Source: DASXUX01 sp036504595 (GTDB lineage: Bacteria; Planctomycetota; SZUA-567; H5-PLA8). From it: DNA of 64,000 nucleotides. This document shows, in pieces, positions 16,141 to 24,900 of the stretch (positions within the stretch are counted from its first letter, which is position 1; each line of letters opens with the position of its first letter). The stretch covers positions 1-64,000 of the forward strand of contig DASXUX010000083.1 in the NCBI GenBank assembly GCA_036504595.1, given 5' to 3'. Both the position numbers and the translations under genes were made by a program. Below the pieces are notes generated by a model that saw nothing but the letters and a program-made list of their open reading frames with translations, did not search any database and had not been told where the DNA came from.

Positions 16141-16701
16141 TCACCATGGATTCTGTCCCGCCTGCACCCGTGCTCGCACGTTGGGCCAATCTGCGTGGGC
16201 ATATGGATTACCATCTAGGAGGGCACATATCTCACACCATCGCTCCCGCCATCTTTGGGAAGTCAAGAGGCACCCCCCAAGCGTTGCGTAAATCGTCAGC
16301 TCACATTTTCTGCGCCCCGCTTCAGAAAACTGATTGCCTCTGTTGCGGTAGAATTCTAAGCCGAACTTCAGAATCTCCTCTGCTTTGCTATGATTTCCGA
16401 GTACCATCTCGGTCCAACCAAGTTTGTGCAGCATATCACCATTGAAGAAATACCCAAACGGGCCATATCTTTCGAAGGAGTACTTGAGAGCTGCGATTAG
16501 TAGTTGCTCCGCTTGTTGCAAGTTTGGGGTGCTGAGTACTTGACAGTAGTCCGCGGCTTTGTTGCAGTAGTCAACCAGCAAAGAATCTGGCTGCGTAATA
16601 AAGCCATTGCTATTATTGCTCATACTTCCGAAGAAACTGTCTAAGGCCTTTCCGAGCACCGAAAAGTCTTGCACGAGTTTTGCGAGTTCTCTGGCATCCA
16701 T
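16141..16701 (-). CDS. TPR-like protein, possibly frameshifted
   Basis: A 186-residue helical protein containing a TPR-like unit (LHKLGWTEMVLGNHSKAEEI). The ATG at 16701 has GGGGGG upstream. An upstream frame (16641-16823, MRMDFDRSEDIWQIWAIEL) runs into the same six-G tract; a one-base slip there would join the two into a protein of about 225 residues. This suggests a phase-variable or recently broken gene, or a sequencing error. A plus-strand zinc-ribbon-like fragment (ACPHCGEQL, 16029-16140) lies just beyond its 3' end and looks degraded. Confidence 0.55.
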   Translation of the reverse strand: MDARELAKLVQDFSVLGKALDSFFGSMSNNSNGFITQPDSLLVDYCNKAADYCQVLSTPNLQQAEQLLIAALKYSFERYGPFGYFFNGDMLHKLGWTEMVLGNHSKAEEILKFGLEFYRNRGNQFSEAGRRKCELTIYATLGGCLLTSQRWRERWCEICALLDGNPYAHADWPNVRARVQAGQNPW

Positions 16702-17084
16702 CGATCGTATCCCCCCTTAAAGCCCACGAGAGCGAGTTCTATTGCCCATATCTGCCAAATGTCCTCGGAACGGTCGAAGTCCATCCGCATTCTCTGCTTG
16801 TTTCGTCGATTGATAATCAGCATACGGCGGCAGCACCGAAGATCAAGAAATGGTTCGTCAATAGAGGGGAAGTCCTGTTTAGATTTTCACTAAAAAAACG
16901 CGACGTGAGAAACTGCTCGGTTCACGCCCAATCCGTTCGGTAAATCGCCTCCGAAGGTCAGGCCAACAGCAGGATGACATCCTTTTTGCGCGAACGTTGA
17001 CCATAACCTTCGGTGTTCAATTTTCTTGATGTCGGCAGGAATGGCTACTCCTGGCGGAGAATGAGCAGACAACAGGAGGCCATA
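16702..17084. other. Intergenic region between TPR-like and MerR-like genes
   Basis: Apart from the possible frameshifted 5' extension of the TPR-like gene (to 16823), no gene is supported. TTGACC near 16996 could be a -35 box for the MerR-like gene, but no good -10 follows. Confidence 0.4.
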
Positions 17085-17390
17085 ATGACTTACGATTTGA
17101 ACAAGGCTGGCGCATCGCCTGCCAGGGTGCGCGCCCTTACAGGCGTCAGCCGCAGCCAACTCAGATATTGGGAAACACTAAGGGCCATCAGCCCGACCCT
17201 GGTTCCCCGCGCATCGCGGGTCTACCATCGATATCCCCCAGAACAGGTACAGCGTATCGCCAGAGTCATGCACCTGTTACGGGGCGGCTACAGCCTATCT
17301 GGAGCGATCCGAAGTCTTGACCAAGAGGCGACGGCCAGCCAGAATGACGCATCCGCAACAGAAAACCGCACAGGAGCGGCGCAAACGTGA
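17085..17390 (+). CDS. MerR-type HTH regulator
   Basis: A 101-residue protein with a MerR-type winged helix: ARVRALTGVSRSQLRYWETL (recognition helix and RYWE) followed by YHRYPPEQVQRIARVMHLLR and GYSLSGAIRSL. It lacks an effector domain beyond a short tail, as in phage-type and excisionase-like MerR proteins. ATG 17085 has AGGAGG upstream; an earlier in-frame ATG at 17013 has none. It is probably a regulator of island genes. Confidence 0.85.
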   Translation: MTYDLNKAGASPARVRALTGVSRSQLRYWETLRAISPTLVPRASRVYHRYPPEQVQRIARVMHLLRGGYSLSGAIRSLDQEATASQNDASATENRTGAAQT

Positions 17391-17499
17391 CTTGCCTGAC
17401 CTCTGGAAGAGAGAGGCGACGTAGGAAGTGTTCTTCAGCGAGCAGACGACGCCAGCAGACCAGCAAGCCGCCCCAAGGAGGCGGCTTCTTCTTCGGCTC

Positions 17500-19077
17500 C
17501 TATTTCTTAAACTTCTTGATTGCAGCCAGCTCCTTATCAATGGGCAGCTCTGCCAGCTCCCGAAGTTTGGTGCAGATTCTCGGCTCTGTTAGCAGCTCAC
17601 TCCAGTTTTCCTCCAGTATCTCATAAATGTCTCTTGCTGACGCCCTTCTGGCTTGATATTCCCCTTTCCAATCTGTTCTGAGGTAACTGTCAATATATTG
17701 CAGAGCAGCCCAAGAAATCTGCTCTCTCGGGTCCATGCCCTTCGCTTCCCAATATTCCTGGACCTTCTGGGGTTCGTAGCAAAGAATTTGAAGCAAGTCT
17801 TCAGGATTAGGGTTTTGTTCCTGCTGGCGGGCATAGTAAATCCTCAAGCCGATTGCGTCCAGCTTGTCAGCAGCAGAAGGCTGGTAGAACTCTGGCAGTT
17901 GCTCTACGTATTCCCCCTCTGCCAGCTTGACTTTCTGAGCATGCTCCTCCTGCCGTTCCTTGATTTCAGCAGCATGCTCCTGCAAATGGTCTTCGACGAT
18001 TCGCACAAAATGTACCAACAGAATGTAGCTCCATTTCCTCTTGTTTAGCCCAATGGCAATAGCTGCCTTAACGTCCTTCAAGAAATAGAACTGAAGCCAT
18101 TTTGCCAAGGGAGTTGTGAAGCCGTCAGGCGGGGCAATGCTAATCTTGGCAAACTCATTCTTAGTGTAAGAAATCAGCTCTGGCAATTGCGGTAGGTAGT
18201 TTGCCTCTGCCCTTGGCTCTGGCTTCGGATCTGAGAAGGCAGCAAGGGCAGCTTGGGCAGCAGGACTGAGGCTGGCAGACAAGGTAGCCAGCAGGGCAGC
18301 AGACTGGCTCCCTGCCTGCGCCTTATGTGCCAAGGGCTGCTTTAAGGTCAATGGCTGCAATCCCTGAGCGCTTAACGGGGCAAGGGGCAGGGGGGCGGGC
18401 ATACCTCCTTGACCAGCCAAAGTCCTGCCAAAGCTGGCGACGGTTCCGTCGCCAGCTTTGGCAACAGAACCCTCCGAGAAGGTAGGCAGGTCAATCACTG
18501 CCTTGACTTCTTTTGTTTTGGTCTCTGAAACTGAACTGCTCATGCTGTTCTCTGTAGTGTTGTAGTTGTTGCCGTTCGGGACTGGCTCTGCCAGCCCTTC
18601 TTCGCAACAACTACTACTACACGTCTCAACTGCTGTAACGTCTCTCTGATTAACGTCTATACTACGCTCGGCAGATTGTGCCGCATTTGTCGGCATAGTT
18701 TGCCGCGTTTGTCGGCATGATTTGCCGCAGTTATCGGCATAATCTGCCGCTACCTGTTTGCCCTTGGCAAGGTCATGTATCCGTTTCCAGTCAAGCTGGT
18801 ATGCGTCCGTACCTCTTCCAAGCCTGCCCTTGGTTTGGAAGCGGGCTAAGACCTCCTTCTTCTCCAGCCATTGCAGGACTATGCGGACCTGCCTCAAGGA
18901 TATGCCAGTGACGGCAGCTATTTTGGTTTGTCGGGGCTGGACCAGTGACTTCTTGCTTTCAGCCAGAATCTGTAGGTATTGCAGATAGCTGAAGACCTCC
19001 AGCGTACCAGCAGGCTTTTCACCATAGATAAGCCAGCGGGGCAAAGGACTCCAGTTTGAATATGGAACTTTTTTCAT
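17500..19077 (-). CDS. Replication-protein-like with N-terminal winged helix
   Basis: A 525-residue protein whose first 100 residues form a probable winged helix (RQTKIAAVTGISLRQVRIVL, then WLEKKEVLARF), as in plasmid and phage replication initiators or DnaD-like proteins. A long low-complexity middle rich in Ser, Ala and Gln is followed by a helical C-terminal domain (about 300-525). The base composition is more AT-rich than its neighbours and the codon choice differs (many CTGCC/GGCAG steps), indicating a separate origin. The ATG has AGGAG upstream. A replication role is inferred from architecture only. Confidence 0.6.
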   Translation of the reverse strand: MKKVPYSNWSPLPRWLIYGEKPAGTLEVFSYLQYLQILAESKKSLVQPRQTKIAAVTGISLRQVRIVLQWLEKKEVLARFQTKGRLGRGTDAYQLDWKRIHDLAKGKQVAADYADNCGKSCRQTRQTMPTNAAQSAERSIDVNQRDVTAVETCSSSCCEEGLAEPVPNGNNYNTTENSMSSSVSETKTKEVKAVIDLPTFSEGSVAKAGDGTVASFGRTLAGQGGMPAPLPLAPLSAQGLQPLTLKQPLAHKAQAGSQSAALLATLSASLSPAAQAALAAFSDPKPEPRAEANYLPQLPELISYTKNEFAKISIAPPDGFTTPLAKWLQFYFLKDVKAAIAIGLNKRKWSYILLVHFVRIVEDHLQEHAAEIKERQEEHAQKVKLAEGEYVEQLPEFYQPSAADKLDAIGLRIYYARQQEQNPNPEDLLQILCYEPQKVQEYWEAKGMDPREQISWAALQYIDSYLRTDWKGEYQARRASARDIYEILEENWSELLTEPRICTKLRELAELPIDKELAAIKKFKK

Positions 19078-19127
19078 GAGCGTCTCCTAAAGAACGTGTT
19101 TGAGACGCAGGGACTGTGATTTAATAC

Positions 19128-19143
19128 CTGTATAACTAATTAG
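19128..19143. promoter_or_regulatory. Candidate operator, copy 1
   Basis: CTGTATAACTAATTAG lies about 50 bases upstream of the replication-like gene. A matching element in opposite orientation lies just upstream of the RHH gene at 19399-19417. This suggests a shared operator for the RHH protein. Confidence 0.4.
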
Positions 19144-19171
19144 CGTACAACGATTAGTCCTGCGTAGTTTC

Positions 19172-19193
19172 GAGCCTGCCTACAAGCAGGCTC
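19172..19193 (-). terminator. Hairpin between RHH and replication-like genes
   Basis: GAGCCTGC (19172-19179) pairs with GCAGGCTC (19186-19193) around a six-base loop, starting seven bases after the RHH stop. There is no strong T-tract on the minus strand, so termination may be partial. Confidence 0.5.
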
Positions 19194-19199
19194 TTCGTT

Positions 19200-19376
19200 T
19201 CACTTCTTTTCTACTTTAATGCCGTAGCACTCCAAAGCCTCCTTGATGACCTGAGACATACAGAGCCGTCGACCTTCTTTAGCCGCCCGTTCTCGCACCT
19301 GCTGCCTGATATGGTCTGCCTGCCCATGAGATACATAGGTCTGGAGAATTGCATATCTTTCCGTCAGTGTTGGCAT
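19200..19376 (-). CDS. 58-residue ribbon-helix-helix protein
   Basis: ATG at 19376 with AAAAGGAGG upstream, stop at 19200. The sequence TERYAILQTYVSH forms the strand region and QADHIRQQVRERAAKEGRR plus MSQVIKEALECYG the two helices of a CopG-type ribbon-helix-helix. Such proteins repress plasmid replication or partition genes. It sits upstream of the replication-like gene on the same strand, each preceded by a similar CTGTATAA-type element, suggesting autoregulation and control of the downstream gene. Confidence 0.75.
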   Translation of the reverse strand: MPTLTERYAILQTYVSHGQADHIRQQVRERAAKEGRRLCMSQVIKEALECYGIKVEKK

Positions 19377-19915
19377 GACTGCCTCCTTTTTATTGAACCT
19401 AATGATTACTTATACAGACTCCCCGCTTCGTCCTGCGAAAATTCCGAAAAACTCCGAACACAGGGCTAAATAGGTCTCATTCGTAGTTTTCGACGACGTC
19501 TTTTGTGCGCCAGCAGGGCTGCGATGGCGACCTGCCGCTATGGATAGAAGAAACGGAGATTCCCGCCAAAGTACTATACACATTGAAAGTCAACCTTCTG
19601 CCGACATGGGTTCGTTCGCCCTTGCGCGCAATTGCGGACACATTCGAAATTGGTCAGGGTCCAAGATCGTCCCGAGCTGCGTTTGTGACAAATTGTCACA
19701 ATCAGCCGTCGCGGGAAGCCGCCCTTCCCAGGCGACCTGTCGCCGTTGGGCAGAAGAAACGGGAGCTCCGCGCCATAAGGAAGAAGGGCGGGCCGCTGCT
19801 TTCGGCTTAGGCAAAGGAAAGACAAGACGAACAAGCTTGAATTTGTCATCAGGCGATGTAAACGATTACGACGCGTTTCAGGATGAATTCATAGAACGGC
19901 CTGCCAGGCCGCACA
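19377..19915. other. Intergenic region, no supported gene
   Basis: About 540 bases. The first 45 bases hold the RHH gene's ribosome site and candidate operator (19399-19417). Open frames on both strands after 19500 overlap each other and have no ribosome sites or recognisable domains. Confidence 0.5.
19399..19417. promoter_or_regulatory. Candidate operator, copy 2
   Basis: Minus-strand CTGTATAAGTAATCATTAG, 22 bases before the RHH start codon. It shares CTGTATAA-x-TAAT...ATTAG with the element at 19128-19143. Confidence 0.4.
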
Positions 19916-20176
19916 TTATCGCAACTGCAAAAGCCTGTCTATCTCCTCGATCTTTTTGGCATCGCCAATCTCACGAGCTATTTTCCGTGCTCGTTGCAGT
20001 ACGTCCTTGATGTCCACCGTAAGGTCTGATCCGTTGCCCTTCAGCTTGCAGTAGGCGTTCATGAAGAGGTCCCTGACTTGAGACGCCCTATTTCCTCCTT
20101 GTTCAGAAACGCTTGCAGCCTGTCCGAACAGAGCGGCGGCACGGCCCCAATCACCGTTGGGATTCCTGTCTGGCAT
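19916..20176 (-). CDS. Small helical protein coupled to 20151 gene
   Basis: An 86-residue protein whose ATG overlaps the last 26 bases of the upstream gene. The C-terminal half (VDIKDVLQRARKIAREIGD) is helical and charged. No family recognised. The overlap suggests translational coupling. Confidence 0.55.
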   Translation of the reverse strand: MPDRNPNGDWGRAAALFGQAASVSEQGGNRASQVRDLFMNAYCKLKGNGSDLTVDIKDVLQRARKIAREIGDAKKIEEIDRLLQLR

Positions 20177-21140
20177 CGTACAGACCGCTTAAGCCGTATG
20201 CCATGAAGGAAGATCCGTCCTTCAAGCGGATCTCGCTGACCTCCGCCTTCCACGGACGTGGACTTACCTTCAGTTTTCGCTGAACGTCAGGTTTCGAACT
20301 CGGTGCCGCTGCATTGGCACCCGCTTTTTCGGACTTTGGTTCTGTCGCCTGCCGCGCGAGCTCTCTGTCATGGTCGTCGGCCTGCTTCTTGGCGATGCCA
20401 GCCCTGCAATCGCAATAGCGGGTCGTTGGCTGGCTGCGACGGACTCCGTATTGTCCATCGTCCCGTTCATATGCTTCCCAGAAGGGCTTCCCGACTACTG
20501 CTCCTGTGCTTTTGCCTGCCGCGATCTGCCCCTCAATGATCGCGCTCATCTGCTGCGAGTCGAATTCGTTGCGCTGTTGCGCTCGACGTGCTGCTGCGCC
20601 GCGCAACGCGAATACGTTCTGGTCGGTTTCGTAGACAGTCACGACACCAGCCCCGTCACAGGAGTGGCAACGTTCCGCCTCCAGCCTCCGTCGTGCCGCG
20701 CGAAGTTCAGCATCAGCCTTTGCCTCCTGCTCCCGCCGCTGCCTCTCGGCGTTCTCAAGCGCGCGCCGCCGATCGTCTGGAGCGACTGATACGCTGCCCG
20801 TCTCGCTTTCTTTAGCCGCATGGTTTGCGCTGGATTCCTCAGCTTTTTTGGAGGCCACCATCGTATCAAGAGCGTCTGGCCACAGATTGACGCACTTGAA
20901 TGTGAATAGGTCCGACGGGCTGAACTCTGGTGTAAGTTCGATACAGCAATACTTGTTGGCCCAGTGCTTGTTGTCATCCAGCAGTTTCACGGAGCATAGA
21001 AAACGGCTTCGTATCGCCGCTCCAAAGGCGTTTTGCGCGTCTACGGTAACCGCAACGAGATACCATGGATGTCGCCTCTCTGTGATCGTTGCGTCGATGA
21101 AGTTAGCCGTCGATGGGACTTTTAGATGTTTATAAACCAT
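20151..21140 (-). CDS. Hypothetical protein with coiled coil and DnaJ-like cysteine motif
   Basis: A 329-residue cytoplasmic protein. The first 95 residues form a mixed fold (KYCCIELTPEFSPSDL). Residues about 120-155 are a strongly charged coiled coil (RRALENAERQRREQEAKAD). CHSCDGAGVV (about 158-167) resembles one CxxCxGxG knuckle of DnaJ zinc fingers, and CDCRAG further on may complete a metal site. No ribosome site is evident. It heads a short operon with the 86-residue protein. Function is unknown. Confidence 0.6.
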   Translation of the reverse strand: MVYKHLKVPSTANFIDATITERRHPWYLVAVTVDAQNAFGAAIRSRFLCSVKLLDDNKHWANKYCCIELTPEFSPSDLFTFKCVNLWPDALDTMVASKKAEESSANHAAKESETGSVSVAPDDRRRALENAERQRREQEAKADAELRAARRRLEAERCHSCDGAGVVTVYETDQNVFALRGAAARRAQQRNEFDSQQMSAIIEGQIAAGKSTGAVVGKPFWEAYERDDGQYGVRRSQPTTRYCDCRAGIAKKQADDHDRELARQATEPKSEKAGANAAAPSSKPDVQRKLKVSPRPWKAEVSEIRLKDGSSFMAYGLSGLYDARQESQR

Positions 21141-21168
21141 GTCGTACTGTGCTATCGCGATTGCGCGT

Positions 21169-21462
21169 TCATCGCTGCTCTTTCACGTCCCAGTTGCACT
21201 GAGCGCAGCGCCCGCCGATTTTGGGCCAAGGTGCGCTGCATACTGGACAGACTCCCTCTTTCAACGCTCTCAGCCTCATCCCCTGAATGCGGTCTGGAGC
21301 GGAAAGGGCGGGCGGTTCGGCGTCAGCCGCTTGTTGGTCGGGGAACGCGGAAATTAGAGGCACAGCCAGCACCGTTCCGCAGCCGCATTTCATGCTCTTG
21401 CCGGCAAATGAGTCTGGCAGCGATGTTTTCTTGCTGCAATTCGAGCATTGAATCTGAAGCAT
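21169..21462 (-). CDS. Double zinc-ribbon protein
   Basis: A 97-residue protein with two ribbon units: QCSNCSKKTSLPDSFAGKS-MKCGCG at the N-terminus and CPVC ... CAQCNW at the C-terminus. The first unit has the spacing of short zinc-ribbon proteins common in planctomycetes. The start at 21462 has GAGG six bases upstream. It is 28 bases from the next gene on the same strand. The role is likely nucleic acid or protein binding. Confidence 0.7.
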   Translation of the reverse strand: MLQIQCSNCSKKTSLPDSFAGKSMKCGCGTVLAVPLISAFPDQQAADAEPPALSAPDRIQGMRLRALKEGVCPVCSAPWPKIGGRCAQCNWDVKEQR

Positions 21463-21484
21463 AAACAACCTCGAACCAGCAATG

Positions 21485-21739
21485 TCATTGGCCAGAAAAA
21501 CGTTTCGTGTTCATGGGTTCGCGCCTCGCTGGAGTTTTGGAGGACGCGCCTGTCGGCTTTCGCAGTTGGCGCAAGACGACGTCGGCGATTTGATCCTGGC
21601 TGTGTTCGAGCACCGAACCCAAGAGCAGGCGCAGCAGTGTCGCCTTCGGGATTGCAGGGAATTCCGCAACCAGCCCCTCGAATTTCTGGAGCATCTGCGG
21701 CGAGAGCCGCACATGGAGCTGGCGCGACGGAAGGGTCAT
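21485..21739 (-). CDS. Ribbon-helix-helix-like protein
   Basis: An 84-residue protein. SRQLHVRLSPQMLQKFEGLV has a strand followed by a helix, then IPKATLLRLLLGSVL gives the second helix, consistent with a CopG/MetJ-type fold. The ATG has GAGGA upstream. It is the right-most small gene of island 1. Confidence 0.6.
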   Translation of the reverse strand: MTLPSRQLHVRLSPQMLQKFEGLVAEFPAIPKATLLRLLLGSVLEHSQDQIADVVLRQLRKPTGASSKTPARREPMNTKRFSGQ

Positions 21740-21825
21740 TGGTTCCTCTTGAATGCAGAAAGTCCTCTTTCTACGGCGGCGACATCCTTATAGTCCACGA
21801 AATTATGGGGTCTCTTTGTCTCGGT

Positions 21826-21853
21826 GTGACTCCAATGACTTCAACGGAGTCAC
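21826..21853. repeat. Inverted repeat near the right end of island 1
   Basis: GTGACTCC (21826-21833) and GGAGTCAC (21846-21853) with a 12-base loop. It lies in the boundary zone between island genes and the kinase operon. Confidence 0.45.
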
Positions 21854-21876
21854 GCCGTCAGAGCACATGCCGAGCT

Positions 21877-21895
21877 CCGACCTAAATGGTCGGGG
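21877..21895. other. Candidate right boundary of island 1
   Basis: CCGACC-TAAAT-GGTCGG forms a short palindrome (21877-21893), and GGTCGGGG (21888-21895) repeats eight bases of the tRNA-Asn 3' end. Island-type genes stop just to the left and kinase genes start just to the right. The core is short, so this is tentative. Confidence 0.3.
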
Positions 21896-21923
21896 GTAAC
21901 GCGGGAGGAAAGACGGGGCACCC

Positions 21924-24900
21924 TTAGCGCAGATTTGCGCGAGGCTCGGTCGCGGGCGTCATCAGTTGGTAATAACGCCGCTGCAAGTCGTCGCCGCGTT
22001 GAAATGTCCAGTCGAGCAACTGGGATTGGTGCTCATCGGCGCTGTCGCTCAGTATCGGCAAGTCCAGTGGCGGCACTTCGCCGCCGCGCTGGCGGATGTC
22101 TTCCTGGGGAAAGCCAGGCGTCCGCCAAATCACTCCTTTACCGCCCACGGACTTCCCATCGACTGCCCGCGTTTTGGCGCTTCCGCCTGATCTTTCCGCT
22201 TCAGTCACATATTGGGTCGCGTCTGCAAACGCCTTGAACTGCGCGACCGTCGTCTCGTACTTAGCGAGATAAAACGGTTTGGTGATATTCACCTTGTGCG
22301 CCGGCTTCTCTTCGCTGCCGCCTTCGTAATCAGCTCCCATCATGAATTCGCCCGCCGGGACGAGCATCATTTCCATTTTCGCCCCGCCGCCTAAGTCCAG
22401 CGTCTCTGTCAGCGGCAAGCCGACGCGCTTGGCGTAATCGGCGATAGGCTCTTTGCCGTCGTGTAGGCGCCAGACTTTGGTTGCAGGGTTCAGGTTGGCG
22501 GCTGCAGGTTGAACGGCATCGGCTACAGGTTGGGTTCGGGGCTGGCCTGTTGCCGCGCTGCGCTTTTTTTCGGCTTCCTTGGCGGCGGGATCATCCGGCC
22601 GGGTGAATGTGCCACGCTCAGCGACTTCCAGGAGCTTCGCAGAATGGAACAGAATGGAGGTTCCAAAATGCGCACCCCCGATGCCGAGTGCGCGATTGCT
22701 TCGAACGTGGCGGCTATCGCTGCGCAGCGTACCGTATTGCGGAATCCATTCGGTGGTCTTTGCGCCGTCCAGGTAAAGCGTGACGCGAGACGTGCGGACT
22801 TCCAACACACAACTGTATCTGCGGCCTGTGGTCAGCCACTTTTCTCGAAGGACAGTCGTCCGATTATCCTTTGCCCCTTTATTATTAATTCCTGCTAAGC
22901 CGACAACGGTGTTCTTGTAATGCCCCACTCCGGCAAAGAAGCGGTTCCCGCTATGGAACGGCAGCAGATAAAGGCCTTCCGTTCCGGACGTGCGCGTAAA
23001 TTCGACGCGCAGATCGTACTCGCCTGGAGGAGTGTACGGGAATTCGACCGCGCCTTCGCCACGCTCCATTTTCGGGCCTTCGGTCGTGGACGACCATTGG
23101 CCCTCGACCACGTCCTTCTGCAAATCCAGCAAAGCCAGCAGATCAATCGCATTCTTCCAGCGCTCCGGATCGTTAACCGCGCCCGCCTGCGGCAGCGTAT
23201 CGAGTTGCTCTACCGTCACGTTGTCAAAGGCCGCGCTCGTCGATTCTCCGTTCATGCCTGAGGTGGTGGTCAGACCGACGAACACGTCTTTGCTCATCGA
23301 AACGAAATAACCCGCCCCCATCTGCTGCCAGTTCTGGCTATCCTTCGAAACAAATGCCGTAAAGAGATCGCCGCGACGGACAATTTTGAGCCAGCACGGC
23401 GTCTTCCAAGGTGTGGCGTTGTAGTTGAAATCGGTGTGACCATCGATGCGCCACGCTATGCGAACGCTTTTGTTCGATAAGCAGCCTATTCCAAAAAGCG
23501 AGGAGCTTAAGTCGAGCGACTCACGAAATGCCAGTCCGGCCCAGGCTAAGGAATTTGGATTGTCCTCGTCAAGACTCGCCAGCCGCGCAATTATGCTTAC
23601 ATCACCGGAGAGCCGCTGCGAAAGAAAATGCCAGGCGCTGCTGCTCGACGCTGCGTTCCGCGCTCCAGATTTGATCGTGACCCGTCCAGTTTCAAAAACA
23701 GCCTTTCCGGCGGCGCTTGTGCCGATCTCGGCGTCCTCCCAAGTACCCTCAATCTTGACGACCTTCTCCCCCGTCGGTGCCACCGGTCGGAGTGCGGCCT
23801 CGCCTCTTCCCGAGACCTCTAGGATTTGAATTCTGTGAAACAAAACGCTGCACTGGAATGCCGTCAATCCCAAGAGCTTCGTGTCAGGCTGTCCGAAGTT
23901 CCAGCCCGGCAACTCCATGTCAGTGTAGTCAGTTTTGTATTGGGCCACGAACTGCCCGTCGAAATAGCCCCACACACCGTCCTTGCGCACTTGTACGACC
24001 GATGAGTGGCGCTGGCCAAGTTGCAGAGGCGACAGCCGCTTTGCCGTTGGATTTCGCTCGTTACTGAGATCAGCGCCGGCAACACTGGCAAACCCAAAAA
24101 GCTCAGAGCCGCCATGACCTCCCATCTTCCATACAAACGCTCGTCCGCCGCCGATGACGCTCTGATTGACATCAGGCTTCCCGTTGCGGACCGTGAATTC
24201 AACGCGAAAATCATACTCCTCGCCGGGCCGGTACGGGAGTTGGAGCCGCGCCGCGAAAACCTCCGTTTTGTCCAGTTTCAGTTCGCCGTGGTCAACGGAC
24301 CACTGGCCGGTCACGGCGTCCTTCTGCACATCAATTAATGGCATCAGGTCAATTGCATTCTTCCAGCGCACGGGGTCGGCCACTGCCGCCGACGCCGCAT
24401 TGCTCGTGCTGGACGGCGGAGTTGGGCTGCTCTCGACCGGCATGCTTTCTTTCTTATCGTTTTGCCCGTTGACCACATCCGGCATCGACGGATTCGGCGC
24501 GCCGGCACGGTCGCCCGTTTCTCGCAGATGCGCGAGCAGCCCCAGCACGAGTAATAGCACACCCGCCATCCCCGCAGCCGCAGCAAGGTAGACGCCCGTG
24601 CGCGGTCGCCGAAGAGCAACGTTTTGTCTTGGCGCGCTTGATTTGCTTCGCGAACGTTTGGCCGCTGCGGCGCTTGCGCTGGTCCGCGCCGGCTTGCCTA
24701 AGGCATGGCGACAGGCTTGCAGCGCATTGAGCAGTGCGTGCGCATCGGCCGGACGCGCGGCGGGATCCTTTTGGAGGCAGCGCTCCAGCAGCGCAGATGT
24801 GACCTGCGAGATCTCAGGAGGCAGGGAGCGCACCGCCGCATCGGCCTCCGGTGGCTTTCCTGTCAGCAGCGCGTGCAACGTGGCGCCCAGGCATAGAACA

